Of a DNA stretch of 64,000 nt, positions 63,537 to 64,000 are shown one piece after another. Source of the DNA: an uncultured Acidimicrobiales bacterium (lineage in GTDB: Bacteria; Actinomycetota; Acidimicrobiia; Acidimicrobiales; SZUA-35); assembly GCA_937922045.1 (NCBI GenBank), contig CAKZXA010000032.1, positions 133,710 to 197,709 on the forward strand, in the 5' to 3' direction. Made by a program: the position numbers and the translations under genes. The notes under the pieces are model-generated. The model ran no database searches. It was not told the origin of the DNA and saw only the letters and a list, made by a program, of their open reading frames with translations. Every line of letters begins with the position of its first letter. Position 1 is the first letter of the stretch.

Positions 63537-63602
63537 AAACGTGCCGCGGCCGAGTCGCCGTGGCGGGAGCGTCGATCGGGCGCTGAACCGAAAGGAACCA
63601 GC

Positions 63603-63797
63603 ATGAAGGTGAACGTCGATTTCGACCTTTGCGAGAGCAATGCGGTCTGTATGGCCGTGGCCCCCGAGACGTTTGAAGTGCGAGATGACGATTTCCTCTA
63701 CGTCTTAAACGAGAATCCCCCGGCTGAACATCACGAGAAGGTGAGAGAGGCAGCAGAACGTTGCCCGAAGCAAGCCATCACGCTGGAAGACGTTTGA
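63603..63797 (+). CDS. 3Fe-4S ferredoxin, P450-type
   Basis: A 64-residue ferredoxin. The first cluster segment reads CESNAVC and the last is RCPKQAI, the pattern of 3Fe-4S ferredoxins that serve cytochromes P450 in Actinobacteria. The middle position that carries the fourth Cys in 4Fe-4S proteins is occupied by Asn or Ala. AAAGGA precedes ATG 63603. The stop overlaps the start of the reductase gene by 4 nt, so both are translated together. Confidence 0.9.
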   Translation: MKVNVDFDLCESNAVCMAVAPETFEVRDDDFLYVLNENPPAEHHEKVREAAERCPKQAITLEDV

Positions 63798-64000
63798 TCC
63801 TCGTCGTTGGCGCGTCGCTTGCCGGTGTGCATGCAGCCCAGGCTGCTCGACGGGCTGGTTGGGAGGGTGAGCTTGTGGTCATCGGCGATGAGCCGCACCG
63901 GCCTTATGATCGCCCTCCACTCTCCAAAGAGTTTCTGACCGGCCCCTACGATGAGGACCGGCTCTTGCTGCGTCCGACCGCCGATCCGGCAAACCTCGAC
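63794..64000 (+). CDS. FAD-dependent ferredoxin reductase, N-terminal part (cut by the window end)
   Basis: The frame begins with TTG 63794, overlapping the ferredoxin stop, and stays open to the window end (69 codons). The start reads LILVVGASLAGVHAAQAARR, abbreviated VVGASLAGVHAA, the dinucleotide loop of ferredoxin-NAD(P) reductases, followed by ELVVIGDEPHRPYDRPPLSKE, in which RPYDRPPLSKE is typical for rhodocoxin/putidaredoxin-reductase relatives. It should reduce the preceding ferredoxin for a P450 beyond the right edge. Confidence 0.85.
   Translation, partial: MILVVGASLAGVHAAQAARRAGWEGELVVIGDEPHRPYDRPPLSKEFLTGPYDEDRLLLRPTADPANLD

Overview
The window is a GC-rich, gene-dense chromosomal segment of a high-GC Gram-positive bacterium, most likely a member of the Actinobacteria and probably an Acidimicrobiia-type lineage. 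This rests on a WhiB regulator, DUF2510 and DUF3097 proteins, an MptB/polyprenol-phosphate-mannose system, a HelD/HelR-type helicase, the actinobacterial order fmdB / galU / moeA / moaC, and many apparently leaderless starts in which a TAnnnT -10 box lies 6-7 nt before an ATG or GTG. I see no prophage, insertion sequence or CRISPR array. Both edges cut a gene.

Layout. 0-9 kb: a secreted protein (cut), a small HExxH peptidase, an AarF/UbiB kinase, ferrochelatase behind whiB, an endo/exonuclease/phosphatase, a DUF2510 membrane protein and a HelR-like helicase. 9-15 kb: a second-type type IIA topoisomerase (ParC- and ParE-like) and a CbbX/SpoVK AAA ATPase. 15-25 kb: a ribbon-helix-helix-like protein, glutaredoxin with site-2 protease and SDR, a membrane-anchored Swt1-type HEPN protein, a GGDEF-EAL protein, DUF3097, an SGNH hydrolase, an ABC-F ATPase and a PatB-like lyase. 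25-36 kb: an MptB + polyprenol-P-mannose synthase fusion, a GT87-like transferase, an NfuA-like protein, an HMG-CoA-synthase-like/OB-fold protein with a thiolase, a serine protease lipoprotein, a 2-hydroxyacid dehydrogenase, an SDR and acyl-CoA thioesterase. 36-49 kb: dxs, tldD-tldE-PHP, SAF and FmdB proteins, galU, moeA, moaA, moaC, and tRNA-Ala(CGC). 49-58 kb: amidohydrolase, sugar-nucleotide epimerase, WecG/TagA transferase, a two-gene secreted copper-amine-oxidase-like pair, acyl-CoA dehydrogenase, a large disordered membrane protein and a phosphoribosyltransferase. 58-64 kb: an M23 peptidase, a Tat-exported sulfite-oxidase-like molybdoenzyme, a thioredoxin-like lipoprotein with an in-frame TGA, an SDR, and a 3Fe-4S ferredoxin with its reductase (cut).

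The most striking observation is the lipoprotein at 61777-62598. Its reading frame is interrupted only by one TGA (62311-62313), placed exactly at the first cysteine of a thioredoxin CxxC motif (TGA-Pro-Thr-Cys). Two perfect hairpins follow at 62325-62340 and 62341-62359. I read this as a selenocysteine-containing extracytoplasmic redoxin. It has not been tested here whether the genome encodes SelA, SelB and tRNA-Sec.

Functional links. Molybdenum-cofactor genes (moeA, moaA, moaC) could serve the sulfite-oxidase-like enzyme. The envelope is represented by GT-C transferases, WecG, the M23 peptidase, the epimerase and dxs (polyprenol precursor supply). Lipid catabolism is represented by thiolase, thioesterase, acyl-CoA dehydrogenase and several SDRs. 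The terminal ferredoxin/reductase pair suggests a cytochrome P450-type system beyond the right edge.
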